From Dehalococcoidales bacterium (GTDB lineage Bacteria; Chloroflexota; Dehalococcoidia; Dehalococcoidales; JAUXAE01): 9,315 bases of DNA. This document shows positions 1 through 6,335 of this stretch, one piece after another. The stretch spans positions 1 through 9,315 of the forward strand of contig JAUXAE010000040.1 of assembly GCA_030620035.1 (NCBI GenBank). Reading direction: 5' to 3'. Numbering within the stretch: position 1 is the first letter of the stretch; the number at the start of each line of letters is the position of its first letter. A program made the position numbers and the translations under genes. The notes below the pieces were generated by a model that made no database searches, had not been told where the DNA came from, and worked only from the letters and a program-made list of their open reading frames with translations.

Positions 1-486
1 CTTAGGGCTAGGGTACTTCCTATTGACAATCGTCTATTGCAAATATCTGAGCAAAAAGCTAGGTTGGCAGACAACTTTGTGAAGTTGAATATGAATGCTG
101 ATAAATACAGAGAAATCCAACAGATCCTGACTCAAGAGGAAGCTAGGTTAAAATCTATCCGAAATGATGTCGACCCAGCTCAACTTGAAGAGCTTGAAAG
201 TACGAGAGGGGTTCTTCGTTTTTGGGAAGGTAAACTTAACTCCATGGCTTGGAATATTGAGACTGAAGATGGTCATATGGTTAGATTAGTGGACGAGCCA
301 CATAAGACTGTTTTAAAGATAATAAGCTTTGAAGATGAGAGTATCGGCAACATAATGCATTCTCCGGCAGGAAAACGAGAGCAACTTGAAAAGCTACAGG
401 TAAAGGTCGTGGTGTTTGAAGATAGAAGTGAAATTAAGGCAATTATCCCTATTGAGCCGATTGCTAATCAAAAGTATACTTCTACT
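1..486 (+). mobile_element. Right end of an integrated element (serine-recombinase type)
   Basis: This is the terminal part of a mobile element whose bulk lies left of the window. Three things are visible. Base composition is clearly more A+T rich than the rest (21 of 60 G+C at 61-120, against 42 of 60 at 601-660). The only gene is a recombinase-like 3' end pointing outward to the edge. The minus-strand comEC reading frame is lost exactly where this segment begins. The boundary is placed at the two central bases of the palindrome at 480-493. Element type (prophage, integrative element or other) cannot be told from this end alone. Confidence 0.7.
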
Positions 487-561
487 TGTAGAACTGGAGA
501 TGGCTGTCACTGGTCTCGGGCAGGCTCTGCTCAAAGTACCCGGCGCCGCCAAAGAAGGTGA
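1..561 (+). CDS. Large serine recombinase, C-terminal part (5' end outside window)
   Basis: The reading frame is open from base 1, so the apparent TTG start at 37 is probably internal and the gene continues to the left. What is visible is a charged, coiled-coil-like stretch (rich in E, K, L, Q), then a conserved-looking tail (near 397-460) with the pattern LEKLQVKVVVFEDR followed by KAIIPIEPI. Such a tail, a short beta segment ending in an IP motif after a coiled coil, is typical of the C-termini of large serine recombinases in Firmicutes and Chloroflexota. The catalytic Ser domain is not in the window, so the assignment rests on the tail, the A+T-rich foreign composition and the position at an element boundary. 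The last 24 codons (from about 487) lie in DNA that on the other strand is comEC, so the C-terminus is a host-derived add-on rich in Arg, Ser and Gly. Alternative: another DNA-binding protein of the element. Confidence 0.6.
   Translation, partial: LRARVLPIDNRLLQISEQKARLADNFVKLNMNADKYREIQQILTQEEARLKSIRNDVDPAQLEELESTRGVLRFWEGKLNSMAWNIETEDGHMVRLVDEPHKTVLKIISFEDESIGNIMHSPAGKREQLEKLQVKVVVFEDRSEIKAIIPIEPIANQKYTSTCRTGDGCHWSRAGSAQSTRRRQRR
480..493. other. Putative recombination (att) core, palindrome with 2-bp centre
   Basis: The sequence is TTCTAC-TT-GTAGAA: perfect 6-bp inverted arms around a central TT (486-487). Large serine recombinases cut at a central dinucleotide flanked by partial dyad symmetry. 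Here the symmetry axis coincides with the point where comEC coding ends. On the minus strand the comEC frame reads Phe-Tyr-Lys then stop; the Lys codon AAG takes its AA from the central dinucleotide and its G from the element. Family members often have Phe-Tyr-Asn here (AAC or AAT), which would fit a crossover right after AA. Whether this is attL or attR depends on the unseen other end. Confidence 0.55.
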
Positions 562-721
562 CCAGACAGAGACTGGTTAGCACTATCGCTCGATAGTGCC
601 GGCGGAATAGGAGCAGGGGCAGGGGGATCAGCCCGCTAAGGGCCAGGACTAGGGGCAGGCTGAATTTGGCCCCGAGGAGGATACCCAGTACCCAGGCAAC
701 GCTAAGATAGATTAGTGCCAC
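486..721 (-). pseudogene. comEC: comEC, N-terminal fragment, interrupted by element
   Basis: ComEC is the inner-membrane channel that carries single-stranded DNA into the cell during transformation. Only about 78 N-terminal residues remain out of a usual several hundred (commonly 700-800). The fragment shows the typical start: hydrophobic segments at about residues 4-17, 20-38 and 45-62, then a run ending SHLQFY before the frame hits a stop at 482-484. The Competence (ComEC) domain and any metallo-beta-lactamase domain are missing; if they survive they would be at the far end of the element. The start is GTG at 721 with GGAGG three bases upstream, a short spacing. It follows comEA by 31 bp on the same strand, the normal comEA-comEC order. 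The identification rests on the N-terminal pattern plus the comEA neighbour. Confidence 0.75.
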
Positions 722-752
722 CGCCCTCCATCCTTAGAAGGTTTTTTATCTT

Positions 753-1263
753 TTAGTCGGCTACGGTAATCAGGTGTTTTATCTGCTCGTAGGTGGCTAT
801 TCCGATGCCCTCTATCTTGATGAGCTCGTTGATGTTGCTGAAAGGGCCATTCTGCTGGCGGTAGTTGATGATGTCCTCGGCTCTGACCGGGCCAATTCCG
901 GGCAGGGCCTCAAGCAGCCAGGCGGGAGCCCGATTGATGTTGACTTTTTTGGGGGCCCTGGTATTCTCCGGCCTGGGGTATGTAGAGCCTGAGCTGGCTC
1001 AGGTCGGCACCGCTGGTCAGGCCGCCGGCCGCCTGGATGAAGGCCTCCAGGCTATCACCGGCTTTTAGGGGATAGAAGCCGGGGACATTGACGGCACCGC
1101 CAACATAGATCTGTTTAATCTGGTCTTGGCTTGGCGGTGGCTTTATCTCTATCAGCTGGCCCTGGCTACATCCTGACCAGGCGACCAGGCCACCAATAGC
1201 CATAATAGCTACCAGAAGAATAGTAATCAGCCTCTGATGTTTGCTAAAACTTTTTGTCATCAT
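753..1263 (-). pseudogene. comEA: comEA, DNA uptake receptor, frameshifted
   Basis: ComEA is the membrane-anchored receptor that binds incoming double-stranded DNA and hands it to ComEC. Start is ATG at 1263 (ATGATG), with AGGAGG six bases upstream. The first frame gives one membrane anchor (about residues 12-30, ending near WSGCS) and an SLBB-type domain (about 50-96, IYVGGAVNVPGFYPLKAGD). Near 945-957 the frame must move by +1: minus-strand codons GGC CCC CAA run into a C5-A6 tract, and the other frame continues as KKVNINRAPAWLLEALPGIG, a complete helix-hairpin-helix DNA-binding repeat (two GIG motifs) ending at TAA 753-755. The whole would be 169 residues, a normal size, with exactly one extra base. 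Without the shift the product ends at 910 and lacks the DNA-binding domain. This could be a true mutation, an assembly or sequencing slip in the homopolymer, or a +1 frameshift at CCC-C. It lies directly upstream of the interrupted comEC. Confidence 0.85.
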
Positions 1264-1296
1264 GGACGGCCTCCTGGTTATTTGCCATTTGGCTAA

Positions 1297-1326
1297 ATTA
1301 GAACGCAAAGGATGGTCTTTCGTCAA
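1297..1326 (-). promoter_or_regulatory. Candidate sigma70 promoter for comEA-comEC
   Basis: On the minus strand TTGACG (1326-1321), an 18-bp spacer and TCTAAT (1302-1297), five of six matches to each consensus hexamer. It lies 33 bp before the comEA start. It suggests that the com genes are transcribed independently of the trk cluster upstream. Confidence 0.5.
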
Positions 1327-1402
1327 ACGGTTAATAAATAGTGGCTTGATTAAAATAGGCAAGCTTATATGTGGGGTTAAAGCTGAGGGAAATTTAGGCC
1401 TT

Positions 1403-2065
1403 CTAATCACCTATCAGGGCCGAGCGCAGGGCATCTTCAGACTCGGGCGGGGTGACTGCTATTACCTGGTCTCCGGCCTGAAGGATGGTATCCGCCTTGG
1501 GCACGGTGGGCTTTCGTTCCTGGCGAATAATCAGCGACAGGATACTCTCTGCGGGCAGAGAAAGCTGCTTTATCGTCTTGCCTATATTAGTTGAGCCGGG
1601 GGGGATTTTTACATCTACGATCTCCAGCCCCTTTTCCCTGATGGTCAGCAGGTGCATCAGGGGGTGTGAGGGCACCTCATGCTCGATGTGTTCCAGGATG
1701 ATACTGGTGCTGCTTACGGTAACATCAATGCCCAGTTTCTTGAAGATGGTCTCATTTTTCGGGTTTCTGATGCGGGCTATAGTGCGGGGTACCTTGAACT
1801 TGTACTTGGCTACCTGGCAGGCAACCAGGTTGTCCTCGTCATCACCGGTAACGGCAATGAGCATATCAGCCCGGCCGGTGCCGGCCGAGGCCAGGGTGGT
1901 TGTCTCACAGCCGTCACCGCGCAGGCAGACGCTGCCCATTTCACCGGTGATGGCCTGGCAGATGGGGGCACTTTTTTCGATTAGGAGTACCTCATGTCCT
2001 TCGTCAAGCAGGGCCCTGGTCAGGTAATAGCCCAGCCGGCCACCACCAATAACTATGATGTACAT
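1403..2065 (-). CDS. trkA: TrkA-type potassium uptake regulator, N plus C domains
   Basis: This is a cytoplasmic regulatory subunit of a Trk/Ktr potassium channel; such proteins bind NAD(H) or adenine nucleotides and gate the membrane subunit. At 220 residues it carries one Rossmann RCK_N domain (about 1-120; glycine loop GGGRLG at 7-12, acidic E30 ending the second strand) and one RCK_C domain (about 137-215). It is therefore KtrA-like in architecture, not the two-copy form of classical TrkA. It is the last gene of the minus-strand potassium cluster, starting 8 bp after the preceding single-domain trkA, so the two are very likely co-transcribed. Family assignment is firm; which TrkH it pairs with is inferred from position. 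I see no convincing terminator after it. Confidence 0.92.
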   Translation of the reverse strand: MYIIVIGGGRLGYYLTRALLDEGHEVLLIEKSAPICQAITGEMGSVCLRGDGCETTTLASAGTGRADMLIAVTGDDEDNLVACQVAKYKFKVPRTIARIRNPKNETIFKKLGIDVTVSSTSIILEHIEHEVPSHPLMHLLTIREKGLEIVDVKIPPGSTNIGKTIKQLSLPAESILSLIIRQERKPTVPKADTILQAGDQVIAVTPPESEDALRSALIGD

Positions 2066-2073
2066 ATTCTAGC

Positions 2074-2472
2074 CTAGCCCTCCAGTTTCTCCTTAAGTAA
2101 CTGGGCAAATACTGTGGTCGGGCTGATGGTCTCCAGGCCCAGAAGGCTGTAAAGGTCACGGCGCAGTGGGTCGTAGATACGGCAGACTACCTTGGGCACA
2201 TTAAAGATGTGCTTGGCGATTTGAGCGGCCATGACATTGCGGTTATCTCCCTGGGTGACGGCGACAAAGGCATCGGCCTCCTCAATGCCGGCCTTCTTTA
2301 GCGCCTCTTCATCAAGGCCATTGCCCAGCAGGGCCTCACCCTTGAAATCGGGGGGCAGTCTTCGGAAGCTATAGGCATCATTATCCAGGGTGGTAACCGA
2401 GTGACCCTCTCTATCCAGCAGGGTGGCTAGCTGAGCGCCGACCCGTCCACAGCCCATAATGATAACTTTCAT
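2074..2472 (-). CDS. Single-domain TrkA-N (RCK) protein
   Basis: This 132-residue protein consists only of the NAD-binding RCK_N fold: glycine loop GCGRVG at 7-12, acidic D30 at the end of the second strand, and the usual ADAFVAVTQGDNRNVMAAQ stretch in the middle. It has no RCK_C ligand-binding domain, which in other TrkA proteins senses ligands and helps assembly. It lies 12 bp after the usp-like gene and 8 bp before a TrkA with both domains. The two could act as a pair, assembling mixed RCK rings, but that is inference. No frameshift joins it to the next gene: it has its own ATG and stop. The ribosome binding site is weak, so translation may be coupled to usp. Confidence 0.88.
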   Translation of the reverse strand: MKVIIMGCGRVGAQLATLLDREGHSVTTLDNDAYSFRRLPPDFKGEALLGNGLDEEALKKAGIEEADAFVAVTQGDNRNVMAAQIAKHIFNVPKVVCRIYDPLRRDLYSLLGLETISPTTVFAQLLKEKLEG

Positions 2473-2484
2473 ATGCCAGCCTAG

Positions 2485-2913
2485 TTATACAGTACGTTGT
2501 TGATACAGGATTACCCGGCAGGGGGCATTCTGGAGTACGTGGGGTACCACCTCACTCAGGCAGAACTCACCATAACGCGTTTTGTAGCCAACGCCGAGCA
2601 GGATTAGGTCAACCTCTCGCTCTATGGCCTCATCAACGATAGCCGGGGCTACATCGCGAGCCTGGAGCAGGTCGGTTTCTATCTGGCAGCCGTGTTCCCG
2701 GGCGATGCTCTCAACATGGGCCAGGATGTCCTCTGCCTTGCTGATTTCAGGCTCAACCTCAGCGTCAAGGGGCAGCGAGCGGCCGATGGAAATAACATGC
2801 AGGGCCACGATTTTACCCCCGTTTTTTTGCTTGGCTAGCCGGCAGGCTAGCTCCATAGCCTCTTCATCGGCCTCGGTACCGGCGACGGGGACCAGAATCT
2901 TAAGGAATTCCAT
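2485..2913 (-). CDS. UspA-family universal stress protein
   Basis: At 142 residues this is a single Usp domain of normal size: the N-terminal strand KILVPV, the ALHVIS strand at about 37-42, LILLGVGYKTRYGE at about 103-116, and NAPCRVILY at the C-terminus. The ATP-binding features are degenerate: the acidic residue normally after ILVPV is Ala11, and the loop that is usually G-x2-G-x9-G-S/T reads GVGYKTRYGEFCLSE, lacking the final Gly-Ser/Thr pair. It may therefore be a non-ATP-binding Usp of the UspA type. Usp proteins are known partners of ion transporters, and this one sits first in the second transcription unit of the potassium cluster, directly before two trkA genes. Its own promoter lies at 2930-2958. 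Confidence 0.88.
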   Translation of the reverse strand: MEFLKILVPVAGTEADEEAMELACRLAKQKNGGKIVALHVISIGRSLPLDAEVEPEISKAEDILAHVESIAREHGCQIETDLLQARDVAPAIVDEAIEREVDLILLGVGYKTRYGEFCLSEVVPHVLQNAPCRVILYQQRTV

Positions 2914-2929
2914 TTCTTTCTAGTAGGCT

Positions 2930-2958
2930 ATTATAATCTTCTTATTATAAATTGACAA
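2930..2958 (-). promoter_or_regulatory. Strong sigma70-type promoter for usp-trkA-trkA
   Basis: On the minus strand TTGTCA (2958-2953), a 17-bp spacer and a perfect TATAAT (2935-2930). It lies in the 82-bp gap between the trkH stop and the usp start, the only sizeable gap in the cluster, and would give a short leader of about 10 nt. It implies that usp and the two small trkA genes can be expressed separately from trkA-trkH. Confidence 0.7.
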
Positions 2959-2995
2959 TACCCTATCCCTTCAAAAAGGAATATTTTTTAGTTTT

Positions 2996-4447
2996 CTAGC
3001 GCCATCTCCAGAAAGCCGGGGTAAGCAGTACCAGCAGGGTGAAGAGCTCAAGGCGGCCAGCCAGCATGCAGGTTATGAGAGTAACCTTGCCAATGGGCGG
3101 GACGGCGAAATAGCTCTCGGCGGGTCCTACCGCACCCAGGCCGGGGCCGACATTGCCCAGGGAAGCAGTAACCGAAGATAGCGCCGTGGTCATGTCCAGC
3201 CCCAGGGCACTCATTATCAGGAAGCCGATGATAAGGATGGCGAAGTAGAGAATGCTCATGCCCACAATTCTGGAGGTGACCCTCTCAGAAAGGACACTGC
3301 CGCCAACCTTTAGGGGAATGACGGCCGATGGATTAAAGGCGAGCCGGATGCGGCGCAGGGTATATTTGGCCAGTACCAGAATCCTGACCACCTTTAGGGC
3401 ACCGCCGGTGGAGCCGGCTGAGGCGCCTATTACCATTAAGACAAGCAGCGCCGAGCGGGCAAATGTTGGCCAGGCACCAAAATCGGTAGTGCTAAAGCCG
3501 GTGGTGGTCATAATAGATATGCTGTTAAAGCTGCCGTATCTCAGGGCATCACCAATAGATAGCCCCATATTTATGACCAGGTCCAGGTTGATAAGCAGGA
3601 CGGCGCCAATAAGGAGAGCAATGTAGAGCCTGAATTCGGGGTTGCCCAGCAGGCGTCCCGGCTGCCGCTTCCAGAAGAGAAAGTAATAGAGGCCGAAATT
3701 TACCCCGGCGGCTACCATGAAGAACATAATGATGCCTTCAACCAGCAGGCTGTTATAGGCACCAATGCTCAGGTTGGTGGCGGTGAAACCACCGATAGGT
3801 ATCGTGCTCAAGGTAACGGTTAGGGCATCAAAGAAAGGCAGCTTGGCCAGCAGGAGCAGGACAAATTCCAGGGCTGAGAGCCCCAGATAGATTAGCCACA
3901 GGGCCTTGGCCGTATCCCGGATGCGGGCGGTCAGCCGCTCACCCTGGTGGCCCGGTGTCTCGGCCTCAACCAGGTGGGCGGCCCCGATGCCCAATACCGG
4001 GAACAGGGCGACAAAGAGCATAATGATGCCCATGCCGCCCAGCCACTGAGAAAATGAGCGCCAGAAGAGGATGCCGTGGGACTGGCCTTCTATTGAGTTG
4101 AGCACGGTGGCCCCGGTGGTGGTGTAGCCGGAGACGGCCTCAAAAAAGGAATCAAGGTAACTGGGGAAGATGCCGGCCAGCTCATAGGGCAGGGCGCCAA
4201 AGGCCGAGGCTGTCAGGTAGCCCCCGACCACCAGCACTATTGCCTCCCGCCGGCTTATCTTGCGCTCGGTGAGCGGCGTCAGGCGCCACAGCAGGAGGCC
4301 AAAAGTGAGGCTGATAACCATTGAGACGGCGAAGGCCTGGGTATCAGGCTCACCGTAATAGAGGCTGAAGGCCAGGGGGAGGAGCATGAATAGACCCAAG
4401 ACTGCTATCAGCAATCCCAGGTAGTGGAGAATAATCTTTATTCTCAT
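2996..4447 (-). CDS. trkH: TrkH-family potassium uptake membrane subunit
   Basis: This is the integral membrane channel subunit that lets K+ in, gated by TrkA rings. At 483 residues it has the normal length and the fourfold pore-loop design: YTTTGATV at 108-115, TIPIGGFT at 215-222, TTTGFSTTD at 314-322 and ASLGNVGPG at 428-436. Each contains the Gly that lines the selectivity filter. Other family marks are GASAGSTGGALKV (341-353) and GRLELFT near the C-terminus (464-470). About ten hydrophobic segments are visible. It begins 9 bp after the large trkA stop with no obvious ribosome binding site, so translational coupling to trkA is likely. It is the only channel subunit in the window, although three TrkA-type proteins accompany it. 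Confidence 0.95.
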   Translation of the reverse strand: MRIKIILHYLGLLIAVLGLFMLLPLAFSLYYGEPDTQAFAVSMVISLTFGLLLWRLTPLTERKISRREAIVLVVGGYLTASAFGALPYELAGIFPSYLDSFFEAVSGYTTTGATVLNSIEGQSHGILFWRSFSQWLGGMGIIMLFVALFPVLGIGAAHLVEAETPGHQGERLTARIRDTAKALWLIYLGLSALEFVLLLLAKLPFFDALTVTLSTIPIGGFTATNLSIGAYNSLLVEGIIMFFMVAAGVNFGLYYFLFWKRQPGRLLGNPEFRLYIALLIGAVLLINLDLVINMGLSIGDALRYGSFNSISIMTTTGFSTTDFGAWPTFARSALLVLMVIGASAGSTGGALKVVRILVLAKYTLRRIRLAFNPSAVIPLKVGGSVLSERVTSRIVGMSILYFAILIIGFLIMSALGLDMTTALSSVTASLGNVGPGLGAVGPAESYFAVPPIGKVTLITCMLAGRLELFTLLVLLTPAFWRWR

Positions 4448-4456
4448 TAGCTGCTA

Positions 4457-5821
4457 TTACTTGAACACCTTCTCCACATCATGGAGAACCGAGAGAGGTG
4501 AAATTACGATAACATGGTCCTCGGGCTTGACCACCCTGTCGTTGGGGGGAATGATGACCCGGTCATTGTGAATAATGGCCCCGGCCACCACCTCCTTGGG
4601 CAGGCCGGCCTGGCTAATCTTCTTGTTGGCAATGTGGGCTGTTGGGCCGACCACAAATTCGACGGCTTCTAGCTGTTTCCCCTCCAGCAGGGCCGCTGAG
4701 ATGGCGCCGCCGCTAAGCACAAAGTGGGCTATCTTGCGGGCGGCCAGCAGGGGGGGCGACCCGGCGACATCAATGCCGGCGGCCTCGGCCAGGGGCACAT
4801 AACTGGGATTCTTGACTACGGTAAGAGAGCGGGGCACCCCCAGGCTCTTGGCCAGCAAGCAGCACAGGATATCAAGCTCATCGTTTTCAGTATCGGCCAC
4901 AAAGGCATCGGCTGAAGGCACCCCCTGCTCAATGAGGAAATCACGGTTGGTGCCGTCGCCCTGCAGGACTACGGCCCCGCTGAGCCTGGCGGCTATCTCC
5001 TGAGAACGGTTTATGTCGTGCTCAATGAGCTTAACCCTGACCCCGCGTCCCACTAGCCCTTCAGCCACCAGGACTCCTACCCGGCCCCCGCCCAGAATAA
5101 CGACACTCTTGACCGGGCGCTTGGGCGGGCTGAATATTTGCCCCAGTTCGTCCATAAAATCCCGGTGGGCCACCAGGTGGACGCTGTCATTGGCCTGTAT
5201 TATCTCATCAGCGCTGGGCAGGATGATGCCGCCGGCACGGACGATGGCGGCCACGACGCATGGTTTGGGCAGGGCAATCTCAGCCAGCTTCTTATCAACC
5301 AGCTCGGCCCCCTCCACCTTGAATTCCCTTATCTGGACAAGGCCACCGGCAAACTGCTCCACCGGGCTGGAGTAGAAACCGGAGAGGATGGCCATCACTG
5401 CCTTGGCCACCTCAACCTCCGGATTGATGAAGATGTCAACACCTATGCTTTTGGGTCTGACTATCTTACGTGGCGCCAGCGGCGATTTGGCAGGCGCCAG
5501 AAAGTAGCCTGAGTATTCCGGGTTGCGGATTCTGGCGGCGGTTCTTGAGGCACCTAGCTCCTTGGCCAGGAAGCAGGTGACCATATTGGTCTCATCGCTG
5601 TTGGTAACGGCCAGAATCAGGTCGGCACGGCCAACCTCGGCATCCCTTAAAACCCGGGGAGTGGCCGCATTGCCTCTGATGGTCTTGACATCAAGCTGAC
5701 GGCGGATGTTCTCCAGCGCCGGCTCGGACTTTTCGATGACCACTACCTCATGCTCTTCCTCGGCCAGCAAGGAGGCTATATTGAAACCGACTACTCCGCC
5801 ACCGGCGATGATAATATACAT
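4457..5821 (-). CDS. trkA: Full-length TrkA, two RCK domains
   Basis: This 454-residue protein is the classical TrkA regulator of TrkH. It has two tandem RCK units: Rossmann loop GGGVVG at 7-12 with E30 and an RCK_C at about 155-235; then GGGRVG at 244-249 with E267 and a second RCK_C at about 370-454. Both glycine loops and both acidic residues that contact the NAD ribose are intact. Between the first Rossmann half and the FINPE motif there is extra sequence (about 104-125, APAKSPLAPRK), which looks like a lineage-specific loop. It is the first gene of the potassium cluster, 9 bp before trkH. Its promoter leaves a very short leader (see 5837-5865), and no clear Shine-Dalgarno is visible before ATG 5821. 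Confidence 0.95.
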   Translation of the reverse strand: MYIIIAGGGVVGFNIASLLAEEEHEVVVIEKSEPALENIRRQLDVKTIRGNAATPRVLRDAEVGRADLILAVTNSDETNMVTCFLAKELGASRTAARIRNPEYSGYFLAPAKSPLAPRKIVRPKSIGVDIFINPEVEVAKAVMAILSGFYSSPVEQFAGGLVQIREFKVEGAELVDKKLAEIALPKPCVVAAIVRAGGIILPSADEIIQANDSVHLVAHRDFMDELGQIFSPPKRPVKSVVILGGGRVGVLVAEGLVGRGVRVKLIEHDINRSQEIAARLSGAVVLQGDGTNRDFLIEQGVPSADAFVADTENDELDILCCLLAKSLGVPRSLTVVKNPSYVPLAEAAGIDVAGSPPLLAARKIAHFVLSGGAISAALLEGKQLEAVEFVVGPTAHIANKKISQAGLPKEVVAGAIIHNDRVIIPPNDRVVKPEDHVIVISPLSVLHDVEKVFK

Positions 5822-5836
5822 TGCTTTTAGCTCTGC

Positions 5837-5865
5837 ATTCTAGGCCGTTATCCGGTCGCTGTCAA
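5837..5865 (-). promoter_or_regulatory. Sigma70-type promoter for trkA-trkH
   Basis: On the minus strand TTGACA (5865-5860, perfect), a 17-bp spacer and TAGAAT (5842-5837, five of six). The -10 ends 15 bp before the trkA ATG, so the transcript should begin only about 8-10 nt ahead of the start codon, giving a nearly leaderless mRNA. Confidence 0.7.
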
Positions 5866-5869
5866 TAGT

Positions 5870-5974
5870 TTAAGGCGCCTCCTTCTGGTCTTCAGGCGGC
5901 TTCTCGGTTTCGGCCTCAGGCCCGACCGTCAGCCGGCAGAGAAAGTCGCCGGCACGGCATAGCTCGCATTCCAT
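5870..5974 (-). CDS. Tiny ORF with three cysteines, uncertain
   Basis: A 34-codon frame begins ATG at 5974 and ends TAA 5870-5872. It starts with MECELCRAGDFLC (C3, C6, C13) and has an acidic, proline-rich tail. Codon choice (GCC, GAG, CTG) resembles the neighbours. It begins exactly where homology to the cation efflux protein ends, in a different frame. A purine-rich GGGTGGGGG precedes the ATG. It could be a real small metal-binding protein, the leftover end of another gene brought in by the deletion that cut the transporter, or chance. I do not recognise a family. Confidence 0.25.
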   Translation of the reverse strand: MECELCRAGDFLCRLTVGPEAETEKPPEDQKEAP

Positions 5975-6225
5975 ACCCCCACCCGGTGATAGTCGAAGGT
6001 CATACGGTGGCTGGCCGGGCGCCGGGCCTGTTTTACGCCGTAGTAGCTCAGGGAGAGGGCGATTATATCGGCAAATACATGGCCGGCATCGCTCAAGAGG
6101 ACCAGGCTGTTAGACACTAGGCCGCCGGCCACTTCGGCCACCAGGATGAAACCAGTCAGCATGATGCCCAGTTTGAGCTTGCTGGCTACCGGTAGTGCCC
6201 GATGGGGATGACTGTGTTCCGTCAA
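5929..6225 (-). pseudogene. Cation diffusion facilitator transporter, truncated
   Basis: CDF proteins (CzcD/ZitB type) export Zn2+ and similar metals in exchange for protons. Start is TTG at 6225 with AAGGAGAG upstream. The first 84 residues fit the family: a His-rich tip (HSHPH, residues 4-8), two membrane segments (about 18-36 and 41-62), and the metal site SDAGHVFAD at 45-53 in the second helix, then ASHRMTFDYHRVGV (71-84). After Val84 (base 5974) the similarity ends and 14 unrelated residues follow to a stop. The remaining four membrane helices and cytoplasmic domain, usually some 200 more residues, are not found in any frame downstream, because trkA begins at 5821. It is thus a deletion remnant, not a simple frameshift. 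Confidence 0.8.
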
Positions 6226-6261
6226 ATACTCTCCTTATCGTCAGAAGCTTTTTATTTTATC

Positions 6262-6289
6262 TTGACAATTATATAATATAATATATCAT
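6262..6289 (+). promoter_or_regulatory. Sigma70-type promoter for the DUF47-pit operon
   Basis: TTGACA (6262-6267, perfect), a 16-bp very A+T-rich spacer and TATCAT (6284-6289, five of six). It lies 46 bp before the TTG start at 6336. The spacer holds overlapping TATAAT-like boxes on both strands, so it could also feed the truncated transporter gene, but no good -35 is seen on the minus strand. Confidence 0.6.
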
Positions 6290-6335
6290 TAATAGAGACT
6301 GATGATTCGGCTCTAAACTTAAGGGAGGTTACTGC

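Noticed and set aside
945..955. A -1 programmed frameshift signal in comEA (A-rich slippery run)
   Set aside because: The shift needed is +1 (or -2), and no X-XXY-YYZ heptamer lies in the zero frame.
1264..1402. Terminator between the trk cluster and comEA
   Set aside because: No stable hairpin with a T-run could be found by eye; only a promoter candidate is supported.
910..1410. Longer comEA reading frame starting at 1410
   Set aside because: The extra 49 codons overlap the end of trkA and lack a ribosome site; ATG 1263 has AGGAGG at good spacing and begins a typical membrane anchor.
2960..2996. Terminator after trkH (CCTT...AAGG near a T-rich run)
   Set aside because: The stem is only 4 bp and not followed by a proper T-run on the minus strand.
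5138..5512. Open frames on the plus strand opposite trkA and trkH
   Set aside because: They are antisense shadows of strongly conserved genes, without ribosome sites or recognisable domains.
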